Origin: Lytechinus pictus
Taxonomy: Eukaryota > Echinodermata > Echinoidea > Temnopleuroida > Toxopneustidae
Direction of reading: 5' to 3'
Length of the DNA: 64,000 nt
NCBI RefSeq assembly: GCF_037042905.1
Contig: NC_087261.1
Span: 25,801,817 to 25,865,816, forward strand
Below the pieces are notes generated by a model, which saw only the letters and a program-made list of their open reading frames with translations, did no database searches and was not told the DNA's origin. Numbering within the stretch: the first letter of the stretch is position 1; every line of letters starts with the position of its first letter. Below are positions 1 through 11,488 of the stretch, piece by piece. A program made the position numbers and the translations under genes.

Positions 1-1200
1 TTAAAGAGCAGATATGGAACTTTTTAAAAATGTGGTTTTCCTTTGAAAGCTAGATACAACCCGCCAAATTACTTTTTGGTATCCCCTCTTCAAATTGTTT
101 TTGCTCACTCATGCGTGAAGGAGAAATAATCTAATTAATATCAGATGAAAGAGGAGATTCTAAGCTTTACATTGGTAGGTCATTTGTCTATTTTATCTGT
201 GATTAAGGACGTTGCACAGTTAAAGTGAAATCCATGTCATTTTCACCAAACTTTGCACATAGATACTTTAGAACCTTAATATTCGAAATATGCAAAAATT
301 AACATAGGTCCATGTGCTTGTTTTTTTGCTATAGAGCTTCAAAGTTCACCCAAATTGATGTTCTTAAGAATTGCGCATTCAAAAGAATTTGGCATTTTTA
401 GACCGCCCAAGATTACTACAATGAGTTTAAACATGCATTACTCAGTCAAAATACATGAAAAAGTCATCAAATTTCGCGAGAGAGTTAATAATTGTATCGT
501 TAGAATGGAGAATCTATTTATAGTGCTATTTGTTTGCAATTTTAGGTTTAACAGCACTGTCAGTTCTTTAAAATGTCGTAAAAGATAACAAAATCCAGAT
601 ATAAAAAATGTAAAATTTGAGCAACAAACTACAAACGTACAATAAATGCTGCACTTTATTCAAAATCCATGTCATTTTCACCAAAATTTGCAGAGTTGTA
701 GAGGAGGGTATACCTTAAAGGTACAAACATTAAAAAATAGGGGTTCATGTGCTTGTTTTTAAACTATCAGCATTTTTATTAGAGCAAATGTGCTTTTTAA
801 AACACCAAAAATGCGCCGAATGCCTTGTATCTATGTGAAGAAAAAATCAAAACCACTCTACCATTTATTCAAACTCGGGGTAATATTCGTGATTCTTGGC
901 AGCACTGCAGAGTAAAGTATTTGGAAATTGTAGAGAATTTATTTTGAATGATCCATGGAATAATTCAATTTTTTAGCTTCATGAAATAACGCATCGGATC
1001 TGCAGTTAAAGTGCAGAAGATGAGAAAAATCTGCTCATACCCGCAGCTAATTAGTTACCTGTTCATCAATTGTGACGTCAGCGCGCAGAGTGTAAACTAT
1101 GCGCAGATCATAATGCGCACAAACATAACTGTGGAACGTCCTTAAGTTATGATAAATCATCGCTAAATCTCGGTTTCGTTTTTTCTGGGACGCACTGTAT
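1..1200. other. No gene seen; contains a diverged ~110-bp duplication
   Basis: I see no coding exon here. Two stretches, about 225-330 and 660-768, share the word CCATGTCATTTTCACCAAA, then TTTGCA and, about 70 bases on, CATGTGCTTGTTTTT. They look like diverged copies of one repeat spaced about 435 bp. A TGACGTCA word lies near 1074. Nothing else is supported. Confidence 0.5.
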
Positions 1201-2315
1201 AACAATCTCATAATCTTTATTTAGAAAGTGCGAGCGCGAAGCGCGAGCTAAATTTCATGCATTTTGTCCTAAAATGTGAACATTCTGGTCAATATTTTTC
1301 CTAAATAAGATGTGTACGCGAAGTGCGAGCAGAACTTTTCAATATACGCTTATATCGGAAAGGTACCTGTTAATGGACTGCTTAATTGCAGTTAGCCATG
1401 ACGACGTAACATATTTCAACAATCAAATAATGCGAGCATTTCTACCAAAAGAATGGAAATTCTAAGCACTTATATAACTAAATAATTGATGCGAGCGCAA
1501 AGCGCGAGCGGAAAATTTCGAGTTTAGACCTAAAAACGGGACACCCTATTCATGTTTTGTAAACCATGAAAAGGATGAGTAATTGGGGATCTTATAATGC
1601 GAGCGCAAAGCGCGAGCAAAAACATTTTTGATATTCTAATCTGAAACTGGATAATGTTTTAAATATAGAACAAGCTGCGTATCTGAATAAAAAACATTTT
1701 CGGGCGTGTTTCAGATTTAGACCTAAAATCTTTGCATTCTAAATACATGTTTCATCATGAAAATCAATAAAGCGAGCGCGAAGCGCGAGCTCAAGATATT
1801 TAATATTCCAATCTGAAAAAGGGTCAATTTAAGTTCTGTTATTTCAAGCGCTTTGTAGGAAAATTGTGAGGTGGATATGGATCGCATTAATAAAGAACTG
1901 ATACTTTTCATTAGTATCACTTTGAGTTTAGACAGAGGACTGGCAGGGGCGAATCCAGTCTTCACCAATAGGGGGAGGGGGCGGAATTTTTTTTCAGCCA
2001 TATTTTCCCCGATCGGCCGCTCGAAGTTGATTTTTGTTTGTTTCTTTGAAAGGGTAGTCCTAATAGTCACTTAGCTTTATTCTTATAAATCAACATAAAT
2101 ATATAATAATCTCATAATCCTTATTCAAACAGTGCGAGCACGAAGCACAAGCTATTTTCAATTTTTATTTTATGTATTTTGTCCTAAAATTTGAACATTC
2201 GTTGCAATGTGATCCCGAGCAAGATGTGTATGCAACTAAATAATGACTGCGAGCACGAAGCGCGAACAGAATTTTTTAATATATGTTTTGAACTGATCGG
2301 AAATGTACGTGTTAA

Positions 2316-2902
2316 AGGAAAATGAAACTCTTGGAGCAAGTTAGCTTTTGTGAAAGCAGAAAAATCAAAGAATAAGATCAACAAAAGTTTGAGTAAAATA
2401 GGACTAGCAATAGAAGAGTTATGAGCATTTGAATGTCGAGATCACTAATGCTATGGAGATTCTCCCATTGTCAATGCGACCAAGATCTATGATGTCACAG
2501 ATGAACAACTCTCCCCTTTTGGACACTGAAAATATACCCCAAAACATCTCTTTTTGCTCATTCTAATCATATGACAAACGATTCATCAATGATATAATGT
2601 TGTGAAACCTATGTACTTGTCCTCTCATAAAGAGAACACCTCACCTTGTGATAAAAGACTCTATAAAAGTGAGAATATAAGTGAAATAAGTACTAAAGTA
2701 ATGAGGGAGTTGTACGTTTGTGACATCACAGATCTTGGTCGCATTGCCAACGGGAGGATCTACATGGCATTAGTGATCTCAATATTCAAATGCTCATAAC
2801 TTTCTTATTATTCATTCAATCTTCCTCAAACTTTCAACAATATGTTTCTTTGATTTTTCTCTTTGATATGGATTCAGCTGGTTTCAAGGGTTTCATTCTC
2901 CT
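2316..2902. mobile_element. Foldback MITE with TTAA target-site duplication, copy A
   Basis: The 587-bp element starts AGGAAAATGAAACTCTTGG and ends in the inverted sequence (GTTTCATTCTCCT), with TTAA on both sides (2312-2315 and 2903-2906). The arms pair along most of the length: ATGAGCATTTGAATGTCGAG near 2420 is inverted near 2785. The related block at about 1370 reads CTGTTAATGGACTGC, an uninterrupted version of the same site with one TTAA. It carries no transposase and is non-autonomous. Copy B is at 10899-11484 in the opposite orientation. Confidence 0.85.
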
Positions 2903-3667
2903 TTAAGGACTGCTTGCAGTTAGCCATGAAGACGTTACATATTTCAACAATCAAATAATGCGAGCGCGAAGCGCGAGTTGAAAACTTTTGACACTTCTAC
3001 CTACAGAATGGCAATTCTAAACACTTTTTTGAATCGTGAACAGTATAGTCATATAACTAAACAATTTATGCGAGCGTAAAAAAAAATCGAGATTTAGGCC
3101 AAAAAACGATGAGTAATTGGGAATCTACTCAAATTAATATTGCGAACGCAAAGCGAGGGCAGAAAATTATTGATATTCTGATCTGAAACTGGATAATGAT
3201 TCAAATAGATAACAATTAAGCTGCGTATCTGAATAAACATGCGGGCGTGTTTCAGATTTAGTCCGAGAATCTGGGCATTCGGAATATATTATTTATCATG
3301 AAAATCAATGATAAAGCGAGCGCAAAACCGAGCATAAAATATTTGGTATTCCGATCTGGAACTATAATGATTTGAATAAAGGATAAGCTGCGTATCTGAA
3401 TAAACATGCGCGCGTGTTTCAGAATAGAATCTGCATTGGGCATTCGAAATATATTATTTATCATGAAAATCAATACTCAAAGCAAGCGCGAAGCGCGAGC
3501 TTAAAATATTTGATATTCCGATATGTAAACGGACAATTCAAGCTCTATATTTCAAGCACTTTGTAGGAAAATTGCGTGGTGGGATATGGATCGCACTGAA
3601 TAAAGAGCTGATATTTTTCATTATCATTGCTTTGAGTTTTGACATATAGGACCGGGACATACATTTT

Positions 3668-5628
3668 GTCATTATATAAAAATGATGACTATATTCCTAT
3701 TCCTCTTCCTAAGCGCGAGATACAATTTGTGTATATTCCATTCTGAAAAGGGACAATTTAATTATTAAATCTTATATATCAATCTATGAGAGCGTGAAAT
3801 TGGTTAATATTATGGCCTGAAAACTAATGACATTTCAAGCACTTTTTTAATCATGAATAGGATGCATGAGTTAATATATTTTTAATAATAATGCGAGTGC
3901 AAATCGCGAGCCGAAACTTTTCATTGCTAAACTGTCATGAAATGGGGATATAGGATTAATATTGAGATAAACATAACTTACCAATCAAAATGCGAGCGTG
4001 CAGCGCTAGCTGATACGTTTTGACAATCAGACCTAAATATGGATATTTTGAGAACTTTATGGAATACTTGAAAATAATAGGTACCTGACAAATCAAATTT
4101 TGCGAGCGAGCAGAAAATGTTAGTATTCAAACCATAAAACTGAAATTTTTACAGAGCACTTTTTAAAAAGCAATTTGTAAATCAATCAAAATGATGAAAG
4201 TTCGATTTCCGAGCTGAAATATGTTTTGTATATTGACTTCCAAACTTGATATTTTAAGCTCCATATTGAGCATGATATGTAAATCACCCGACAGGCAATG
4301 CGAGCGCGAAGCGCGAGCGAAAATTTTATATAGTGACTTGAAAGATTTTTTTTATTTTCCAAGTCTTCCCCTCATCTTATTTTGTTCACTCGTCTTTCTC
4401 CTCTTCTTTTTTCTCCTCCCTTTTCCCTCCTTTTTTTCTTTCTCCCCCCTTTTTTCAAATTTTTTTTGCTCCGCCAACAGTGGGGGGGGGGGGGGGGTCC
4501 CTCGCCCCCTGGATCCGCCTATGGACTTGGACATTCTAAGGACATTATGTCATCATATATGACAATGATGTCTATCTTCCTATTCCTCTTCCTAAGCGCG
4601 AGATGAAAATTGTTGATATTCCATTCTGTAAAATGGACCATTTAATATTAAAATGAGAGCGCGACATCTGTTAATATTATGGCCTAAAAACTGGACATTT
4701 CAAGCACTTTCGTAATTATGAATAGGATGCATTAGTTAATATATATTTAACAAATTATTAATGCGAGCGCAAATTGCTGGCCGAAATTTTTGATAAACTG
4801 TCATGAATTAAAATTGACACATGCATAGCTCACCAATCAAAATGCGAGCGTGCAGTGCTAGCTGATACGTATTGACAATCGAACCACTAGCGTACCTACG
4901 GGGGGGGGGGGGCAGAGGGGGCTGACTGCCCCTCCTGACGAGTCACAACCCATGCAAGGGACATATCCCTGCCCCCCCCCCCTGACGAGTCTTGAAGACC
5001 TTTTTTTCTGCTTGTCAAATTTTTTTTCTGGTACGAGAGTCTTCATTTGTGGTTGAAGACCTTTTTTTTTTTTTTTTTTTTGCTTGTCAAATTTTTTGGC
5101 GGACGAATTTGCCCCCCCCCCCTGTGGAAAATCCTAGGTACGCCACTGAATCGGACCCAATCAGAGTGCCAAAAATAGGGATATTTTGAAAACTTTATGA
5201 AATACACGAACCTGACAAATCAAATTGTGCGAGCAGAAAGTGTTGATATCAGACCATAAAACTGACATTTATTACAGAGCATGCACTCTTTAAAAATCAA
5301 TTTAAGTTCGATTTCCGAGCTGAAATACATTTTGTATATTGATCTCCAAACTTGACATTTATAAGCTCCATATTGAGCAAGATATGTAAATCACCTAACG
5401 CGAGCGCGAAGCGCGGGCGACATTTTTCATATATACATGAAAGATTGTTTTTATTACCCAAGTCTTCCCCTCATCTTATTCTATTCACTCGTCTTCCTCT
5501 TCCTTTTTCTCCTCTCTTATCCCTCCTTTTTTTTCTTTCCCTGTTTTTATTCTTTTTTTAATATTTTTTGCTCCGCCAAAACGGGGGGGGGGGGGGGGGG
5601 GGGGGCTCGCCCCCTGGATACGCCTATG
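3668..5628. repeat. Tandem duplication of a ~0.85-kb block
   Basis: Block 1 (about 3668-4530) and block 2 (about 4549-5628) share, in the same order, a segment with CCTATTCCTCTTCCTAAGCG (near 3700 and 4581), a segment with AAGTTCGATTTCCGAGCTGA (near 4197 and 5302), a GCGAGC core, a pyrimidine-rich tract and a poly-G run followed by CGCCCCCTGGAT.CGCCTATGG. Block 2 is longer mainly because of the insertion at about 4885-5155. Its G run is 23 bases (5583-5605). Confidence 0.75.
4885..5155. mobile_element. Short insertion with inverted ends (GTACCTA.G type)
   Basis: The segment begins CACTAGCGTACCTACGG and ends CCTAGGTACGCCACTG, an imperfect terminal inverted repeat. Inside are runs of G and C and two copies of a GAAGACCTTTTTTT / TTGTCAAATTTTTT phrase. 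The corresponding place in the upstream duplicate (about 4020-4050) lacks it. No coding capacity. Exact target-site duplication is unclear. Confidence 0.6.
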
Positions 5629-6166
5629 GGGTGTCCCCTATCCCAGTCTTTGAACGCCTTCATCCGTATATCCGCCACTCGTTTCTATTTACAGTCCAGT
5701 ATATCATTTTGCAATCCAGCATGGATATGTTTCACCTTGGGAAAGGCTACGTGGAAGATGTAATTGATAGCTTCGATCAAGACTTGCTCATATCGATACA
5801 GAATTAAAATATTATGATAAACTTGTAAAATTGAAAAAAAATCATATTCATCATAAAATATGAGACAAAATTAATTATTATATTAAAAATATTTTTTTTG
5901 TAAATACTTGAATGTAAATCTTTATTAATTTTTTTTATTAAGTGTGTTGGTTTAATAATTATAAGTTCTTACGACTGATAATAATATAATCTGTGTGCGT
6001 CACTAGTACGTGTACAAAAATCAGCCATTTATGTTTTGTACGCTGAAAATCATGCATTGACTGACACGAACTTAGTTTGTGAACAGCTGGTGAACTTGAA
6101 AACTGCTACGAACTCCTAAATGACTACGAAATTCACGATTTTTAGGTGACGGTTCAACAACCCAAC
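5629..6166 (+). promoter_or_regulatory. Upstream region and 5' leader of the MTDH-like gene
   Basis: AT-rich DNA leads into a more balanced stretch from about 5985. No TATA box is obvious at a defensible place and the transcription start is unknown. An in-frame TAG (6143-6145) lies just before the chosen ATG, supporting that start if the leader is unspliced. A possible uORF of nine codons runs 6120-6149 (ATG to TGA) and ends 17 bases before the main ATG. TTTTTAG ending at 6145 could also be a splice acceptor for a leader exon, which would remove the uORF. Confidence 0.4.
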
Positions 6167-6349
6167 ATGGATGCCCAAAGCGTCGTACCACCGCACATTA
6201 CGATCCCGGTTTTGGCCGTGGTTGTTCTCGTTTGTCTCGTTTTCATGTTTGGATTTCGCATGACCAGTCCGCAACCACCGAGTTTCGATTTTGATGATGA
6301 GTCCAATGATAAGAAATCCAGACGGGGCAGGAAAAGAGTAACATCGTCG
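6167..6349 (+). CDS. MTDH-like: MTDH-like exon 1 (residues 1-61, membrane anchor)
   Basis: The ATG has a strong context (AACATGG, purine at -3 and G at +4) and an in-frame stop eight codons upstream. The encoded segment is MDAQSVVPPH, then a hydrophobic helix ITIPVLAVVVLVCLVFMFGF (residues 11-30), then an acidic patch DFDDESNDKK and a basic patch SRRGRKR. The short polar N-terminus and positive charges after the helix suggest a lumenal N-terminus and a cytosolic remainder, as in MTDH. The donor is TCG|GTATGC in phase 0. A second in-frame donor, AGA|GTAACA, sits four codons earlier and would drop VTSS; I cannot choose with certainty. Confidence 0.8.
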
Positions 6350-7855
6350 GTATGCTTTCTATCGGGCTTTCTAATAAAAAAAAAAATATTGATAACTTGG
6401 TTGTTAACGTGTGTTACTGTGTTAGACTAACGATATATCAAGATCTATTACATTCAGACATTTATTGATTATTGTTCAACCTGCTCCCTTTCCTACTCTT
6501 CTTTCTTACCCTATTCTCATTCTGTTCCTCAGGCTCAGTTCCTGCAGTTCAATCTTGACGTTCATATGCCATAATAAATAATAATCATTGTAATGATTGT
6601 GGGCATTAACGGAAAGACAAGACAAGACAAGGCATGCCCCCGTCCCATCTCCCCTTTTTTTGCTCATTTTCATTCTCAATTTGATTCTCTTCACCTTGTT
6701 TTTGTGTTTTGATTTTTACTGAAAATTACATGTTCTTAATTCGTATCTTATATGCACAGGCTGGTAGACCTATGTTTATTTACGATTTTATTGCGAATCA
6801 AGTCTACATTGAATTGAATTGTTTGTAATATTTCTTTGCTTGGTCATTGGATTTTTGGATGTTTTTTTAACAGAACTTTATTGATTAGACCTTAGTTAAA
6901 TAATGTAAAGCCTTCTTTTACTTTGTAATGTTAGTGTACTACTAGTTGATTGAAATGAATTGCTTTAACATTCCACGACTTTTAGGATTAGAAGTGCTAA
7001 AAATCTCATCCAAATGTAAGAAGAAAATATGAAATTTTAACGAAAATCAATGCTCGTCATTTTGAGGTTGCAAACACAATGGGCTATTCACTTAGCGAAA
7101 CAATTGAAAGAGAATCAAACAATGCATGGTTTCAATTGTTGAATCTTGCTGAGCAGTCAGCCCATTGATTATGTGCATCTGATTTCCTTGACAAAAGCCT
7201 AGATAGTGGTGTTAACCACTTTTTACTGAATTGATTTAAGTACAGAAAAAGTTACCCCAAATTATGCTAGCGCAAAGCCAAATATCCACTACTGAATGAT
7301 ATGCGCCGTATAAGCTCAAACAACAACCACTCATACTCTCTTTCGTAAACACTTCAGGTTTAGCATTTTGTGCATAAGCATCGGATTTCAATAAACGTCT
7401 TGGGCCCTTATCAAAATATTTAGATTGGTCAGTTATCACATTAATGGTAGATGGTACTACTATTGGTCGACGTAAAATGTTTTCCGAACTTTTTTACTTG
7501 TTGTTATCCCTTGCAATGTCTGATTCATAAATAGAGTAATCTGGGTATTAGCAAATGAGTTCTATCCTCTAAAAAAACGCCACCTAGTTTTAACCAGTTG
7601 ACCAGGAGAAAATGACACTGGTTTAGAAACATTGATCAGGGTCCCCTAACACAAAGGCTAGCGATTGATCGTACACTTAATTTTTATGATTGATTGTACA
7701 TTGTAGTCAATGGAATCAATCGTAGAAAAATGTTCTACGATCATTGCTAAGTTTTGTGTTACGGGCCCCAGTACACCTTTTGCTTATAAAATGACATCAA
7801 ATAAAACTAAATTCTGTGATGAATGATACTCAATGCAATTGTTCCATCTCTACAG
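6350..7855 (+). other. Intron 1
   Basis: AT-rich, with no further exon recognised. It contains a 125-bp hairpin element at 7641-7765 (listed separately) and short C+T-rich stretches near 6480-6530. The acceptor is CATCTCTACAG at 7855. Confidence 0.6.
7641..7765. mobile_element. ~125-bp hairpin MITE (GTCC.GTAACACAAA ends), copy 1
   Basis: It starts GTCCCCTAACACAAAGGCTAG and ends in the inverted TTTTGTGTTACGGGC. The interior AGCGATTGATCGTAC pairs with the right arm ACGATCATTGCT, so the element is almost entirely self-complementary. Related copies are at 35256-35382 and 45591-45713, with decayed relatives near 13290-13400 and 18925-19035. Confidence 0.75.
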
Positions 7856-8072
7856 CGACCAGAGAAAACAAGCACAAATGGATCTGTTCCAACGCAGAAA
7901 GAAAGCCGGGAGAAGGCGGCGCCAGCCAAGACTTCTCCGAGCAGTAACAGCAGCAATGCCTCTCCTAAGAAGGCCAAGCCAGCTGTACCTAAGATCACCA
8001 CGTCTAACAGTGCCCCAAAGCCAAAGAAGACAAATGACGGTGCTAGCCATGAGAGGGAAGAGCAAGAAGGAG
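7856..8072 (+). CDS. MTDH-like: MTDH-like exon 2 (residues 62-133, Lys/Ser-rich)
   Basis: The acceptor is CTCTACAG|CGA in phase 0 and the donor AAGGAG|GTGGGT leaves one base over (phase 1). The exon encodes a disordered Lys/Ser/Pro/Ala-rich segment starting RPEKTSTNGSVPTQKESREK, with ASPKKAKPAVPKITTS near the middle and SHEREEQEG at its end. There is no folded domain. Low-complexity basic sequence after the membrane anchor fits the MTDH layout. The open frame continues past the donor into the intron, so the exon end is set by the donor and by phase agreement with exon 3. Confidence 0.8.
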
Positions 8073-8117
8073 GTGGGTTTTCAGAATGCTTTATTTCCAA
8101 TTGGTCTAATTAATACC

Positions 8118-8470
8118 AATTTTACCAATTACCAACTTGTCTACTATCATTTGGTCTACTACCAGTTCGTCCACTATCCACATGGTTTAATAGCCATTTT
8201 GTCCACTCACCATTTCATCTAATAACCAGTTGGTCCAATAGCCAGTCCATATACCATTTGATCTAATAGGATTAAGTTTTAATTGGGCAAAATGAATGAA
8301 AAGAAAATGGTATAGACCAACTGGTTATGAGAAAAAATGGTAATAGATGAAGTGGTGATTAGACGAAATAATAATTGGATCAAACGGTTGTTTGACGAAA
8401 TGTTGGTGGACGGAATGGTATTAAACTAAATGAAGATACATGTAGACTATGTGATGAGTGGACGAGTAGG
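8118..8470. repeat. Foldback minisatellite of TTGGTCTA-type units
   Basis: About 8118-8270 consists of units of roughly 20 bp built on CCA.TTGGTCTAATA. From about 8300 to 8470 the same words occur inverted (TAGACGAA, GACCAACTGGTTAT, GGATCAAACGG). The whole could fold into a long imperfect hairpin. A second array of the same family lies at 31404-32040. It sits in intron 2. Confidence 0.65.
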
Positions 8471-8999
8471 CAATAGACGAATTGGCAATTTACCTTCAGA
8501 ATACATGATCATTTTAAACTTAAAAGGAGAAAATTGCCCTGACATGAAAATTGATTCTTGTAGAATGATTCAAGAAAGAGATACTGTACACTGTAGGGAC
8601 AGTGATTTTTCATTGAAAAGAATGGTCTCTTCTGTTTCTGAAAACCTGTAGTTCAATTTCAAACTTTATCTAAAATGGAAATTATGTTCTGTCATATCAT
8701 GTAGCAAATGCACACGGCAAAAATTCTGTTTTGCGAAGATAAATTGAATGAATTTTCTCGTGACAAGTAAAGGTTTACTGGTAAATCACTTTCCCCGAAC
8801 ACTAATAAAGACTTGTGAAAAGCGGTCTACTGCGACATCGTCAGTGCAGTCCAAAATATGTTTTTGTGGAGACTGAGAGTGTGTGTGCAGAACCATCAAG
8901 TCTTGACCATGTTTATGAGGTAAATTGTCACTTGATCTACATCCGCTCTGTTTATGTTCCATTTGCTCTAATCCTCGTCAGTAAAAGGTAATTGTTACT

Positions 9000-9365
9000 T
9001 GGGCCAGTACTCAATTTGATACTTAAGCCAGAATATTAAGTATTTTATTTAAGTAAAATGCTTAACAATCTTTGGTGTTCTGTTGCATTTTGTGGCTAAG
9101 TATTTTGCTTAAATCTAAGTCAGCCGCCTACCAGACTTAAGTCTTGCTTGAGTGCCTTTTACTAACGTGATATGCGCAGTCATACATTCTGCACACAGAT
9201 GGATTCATACATTGCGCGTTATTTGGCTCAAACTTCCTGATGGTTATTAGTATTTTGCTGAAATTTGGCTTGATAAAGTAAATTACTTAAATGTGATCTG
9301 AATACATGTTTAAGCAATTTGCTTAGCCGAGTAAAATGCTAAGTAAAATACTTACAAAATCAATA
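9000..9365. repeat. Palindrome-rich repeat with AAGTATTTTGCTTAA words
   Basis: The words AAGTATTTT, AAGTAAAATGCTTAA and their complements recur throughout (for example near 9040, 9100, 9245, 9330). This gives an imperfect inverted repeat of about 350 bp with arms at 9004-9130 and 9235-9360. It is probably a decayed hairpin element. No coding capacity. Intron 2. Confidence 0.45.
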
Positions 9366-9560
9366 CATCCTATTGACAATTGCTCTGATTAAAAATCTGC
9401 ATGTTAAGCCAAAATTTAAACCTAACCTCTAAATGTTAAAATAAATAAACCCTAATCCTAATATCTTTAGCTTATTCTGAATCGAAACTCTATTACGAAC
9501 CTGACTCTAACCCTATGCCCTTTGAGATATTAGGACCAGAGCAAATGTCACCTCACCACA
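9366..9560. repeat. Interspersed repeat, inverse copy of 45780-45960
   Basis: The order here is GACAATTGCTCTG, AAATCTGCATGTTAAGCC, AAACCTAACCTC, AATAAATAAACCCTAATCCT and CCCTATGCCCTTTGAGATAT. It reappears inverted at 45780-45960 (CTCAGAGGGCATAGGG, ATTAGGATTAGGGTTTATT, GGAGGTTAGGTTTCATG, CAGAGCAATTGTTGTC). An interspersed repeat of unknown class. The CCCTAATCCTAA stretch is part of it. Confidence 0.6.
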
Positions 9561-10529
9561 GTATGTGACCAGACGTCCAAATTGTTGATTGAACATGTGT
9601 GCAATAAGATAACTATGCTTAACATACAAATTTATGCAGTGAAAAATAGATACAGGTTGAATGTGCATCTGCCCTTCAGAATATGCTTGGAAAGAAATCA
9701 AGAGAATCTTGCCTTTGTTGATCAATATTTATCCTACTGTCGCTTGTATGTCCGACTTCAGGATGTGAAACAAGATTTATACTTTCATTAGTCTAGTATT
9801 CCAAAATTAAGCACTTATTATAGTATTATTACCACTCAACAATCTATAATTAGCATGATAAAGGTAAAAAAAGGAGCACTACTTTGCAGGAAATGCACAT
9901 TCAGTTTCAGATACAACTTTTCTCTTGATTTCTCTTTCATTTTGGTAGATATTTGAGGAAAGGTTCATTCTAACTAACTGAAATGGGGTTAATTCGGTCT
10001 TCGAAATGTCAACATTTTGAAAATCGGCCAATTCAAAAGAGTAACTTGTTTGAGATTTCTTATTTGCAGACATAGCTTGGTCAACTTTACTTACTGTAGG
10101 CCTACCTTTTGAATACACTTCATCTTTAGTCTTCAAACCTTGTTTTCTACTTATTATGTGTGTGAAACTATCACATAAATTGTTCTTGCATTCAATCAAG
10201 TAGGCCTACTGTACTTGTGTCAAATAATCTGTTATAAGCAGTACCTATGTAAACTTTATAAGCCAGGGTTCATAAACATAAATTATCCTAAGATTTAGCT
10301 ATACAGCCAACTCAATAGGTCGTATGAAATATAGTCGATATTATGCTCAGGACATTACAGGGTGTATAAAAAAACAGACTTCATACTGAATGACCAGATA
10401 CATGCTTTATTAAGCACTATAAGGATGACATTTAGAGTATAAGCTATCATAATGAACGGACTGCATATCACTAATGAGCTAAGTAAAACAAAATTTTACC
10501 TTGTAAATGTGATTATTTGTGATTTCTTT

Positions 10530-10748
10530 ATTGATTGATTGATTGGTGGGGATTTTTTTACCTAATTGCTAAGAAAGCATGAATGCTTGTAAGCAAGCAA
10601 CCAGAGGACCGACGGCTTAAGGTCCTCTCCGAAGGACCTGGTAATGAGGATTAATGCCTTACCAAAGGGCACTAGCGCACCAAGTGTGAATCGAACCCGG
10701 GTCACCAGAATACGAATCCCCCGCTCTACCGACTGAGCTATCGCGCCT
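10530..10748 (-). mobile_element. tRNA-derived SINE
   Basis: On the minus strand the head (10748 down to about 10676) resembles a tRNA: an A-box-like TAGCTCAGTCGGTAGAGCG and a B-box GGTTCGATTC in CCCGGGTTCGATTCACACTT. A non-tRNA body follows (CTAGTGCCCTTTGGTAAGGC, then AGGTCCTTCGGAGAGGACC) and the tail is an ATTG/ATCA repeat (10533-10546 on the plus strand) typical of LINE-mobilised SINEs. It is not a functional tRNA, because a long body follows the B box without a Pol III terminator. It is antisense to the host gene in intron 2. Confidence 0.8.
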
Positions 10749-10898
10749 CCTCATTCTCATTGAATAACTGTAATTATTGTAATTTGATGTGATTCTTGAT
10801 AAAAACATAAATACAAAAATAAAGTACTGTTCTTGTGTGGGTTGTAGTTAAGCAAGTTTGACAAATTAAAGCTTATTTATCTGCTTTCTTGCACTTAA

Positions 10899-11484
10899 AG
10901 GAGAATGAAACCCTTGAAACCAGCTGAATCCATATCAAAGAGAAAAATCAAAGAAACATATTGTTGAAAGTTTGAGGAAGATTGAATGAATAATAAGAAA
11001 GTTGTGAGCATTTGAATATTTTGAGATCACTAATGCCATGTAGTTCCTCCCATTGGCAATGCGACCAAGATCTGTGATGTCACACACGTACAACTCCCTC
11101 ATTACTTTAGTACTTATTTCACTTATATTCTCACTTTTATAGAGTCTATCACAAGGTGAGGTGTTCTCTTTATGAGAGGACAAGTACAGAGCTTTCACAA
11201 CATTATATCATTGATAAATCGTTAGTCATATGATTAGAATGAGCAAAAAGAGATGTTTTGGGGTATATTTTCAGTGTCCATAAGGGGAGAGTTGTTCATC
11301 TGTGACATCATAGATCTTGGTCGCATTGCCAATGGGAGGATCTCCATAGCATTAGTGATCTCGACATTCAAATGCTCATAACTCTTCTATTGCTAGTCCT
11401 ATGTTACTCAAACTTTTGTTGATCTTATTCTTTGATTTTTCTGCTTTCACAAAAGCTAACTTGCTCCAAGAGTTTCATTCTCCT
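10899..11484. mobile_element. Foldback MITE with TTAA target-site duplication, copy B
   Basis: The 586-bp element starts AGGAGAATGAAACCCTTG and ends AGTTTCATTCTCCT, flanked by TTAA at 10895-10898 and 11485-11488. It is collinear with the reverse complement of copy A (2316-2902) over its full length and has the same size within one base. The arms are self-complementary. It lies in intron 2 of the MTDH-like gene. Confidence 0.85.
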
Positions 11485-11488
11485 TTAA

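Larger units (their letters stand above)
1216..5628. repeat. Decayed array of GCGAGC-core repeats
   Basis: The core GCGAGCGCGAAGCGCGAGC, or a one- to four-base variant, occurs near 1230, 1491, 1599, 1772, 2133, 2249, 2960, 3482, 4299 and 5400, with more degraded copies near 1318, 3069, 3141, 3315, 3892, 3988 and 4081. The core is three imperfect tandem heptamers of the type GCGA(A)GC and contains GCGC-GAA-GCGC. AT-rich spacers of roughly 100-250 bp are also related to one another, with recurring phrases such as GATATTCCGATCTG and TTTATCATGAAAATCAAT. Larger blocks are duplicated: 1201-1400 matches 2105-2312 plus sequence after 2906. The GC-rich core contrasts sharply with the AT-rich spacers. 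Confidence 0.8.

Noticed and set aside
1723-2074. Open frames of 67-115 codons near 1.7-2.1 kb
   Set aside because: They lie in the decayed GCGAGC array, and similar peptides recur in its other units.
7236-7439. A 67-codon minus-strand frame in intron 1
   Set aside because: No start context, family motif or splice context; length is expected by chance in this much AT-rich DNA.
9440-9520. CCCTAATCCTAA and CTAACCCTA words as an interstitial telomere
   Set aside because: There is no run of the animal telomere hexamer; the words belong to an interspersed repeat that recurs inverted at 45780-45960.
10676-10748. A functional tRNA gene on the minus strand
   Set aside because: The A- and B-box-like sequences continue into a long SINE body with a short-repeat tail, and no Pol III terminator follows the tRNA-like part.
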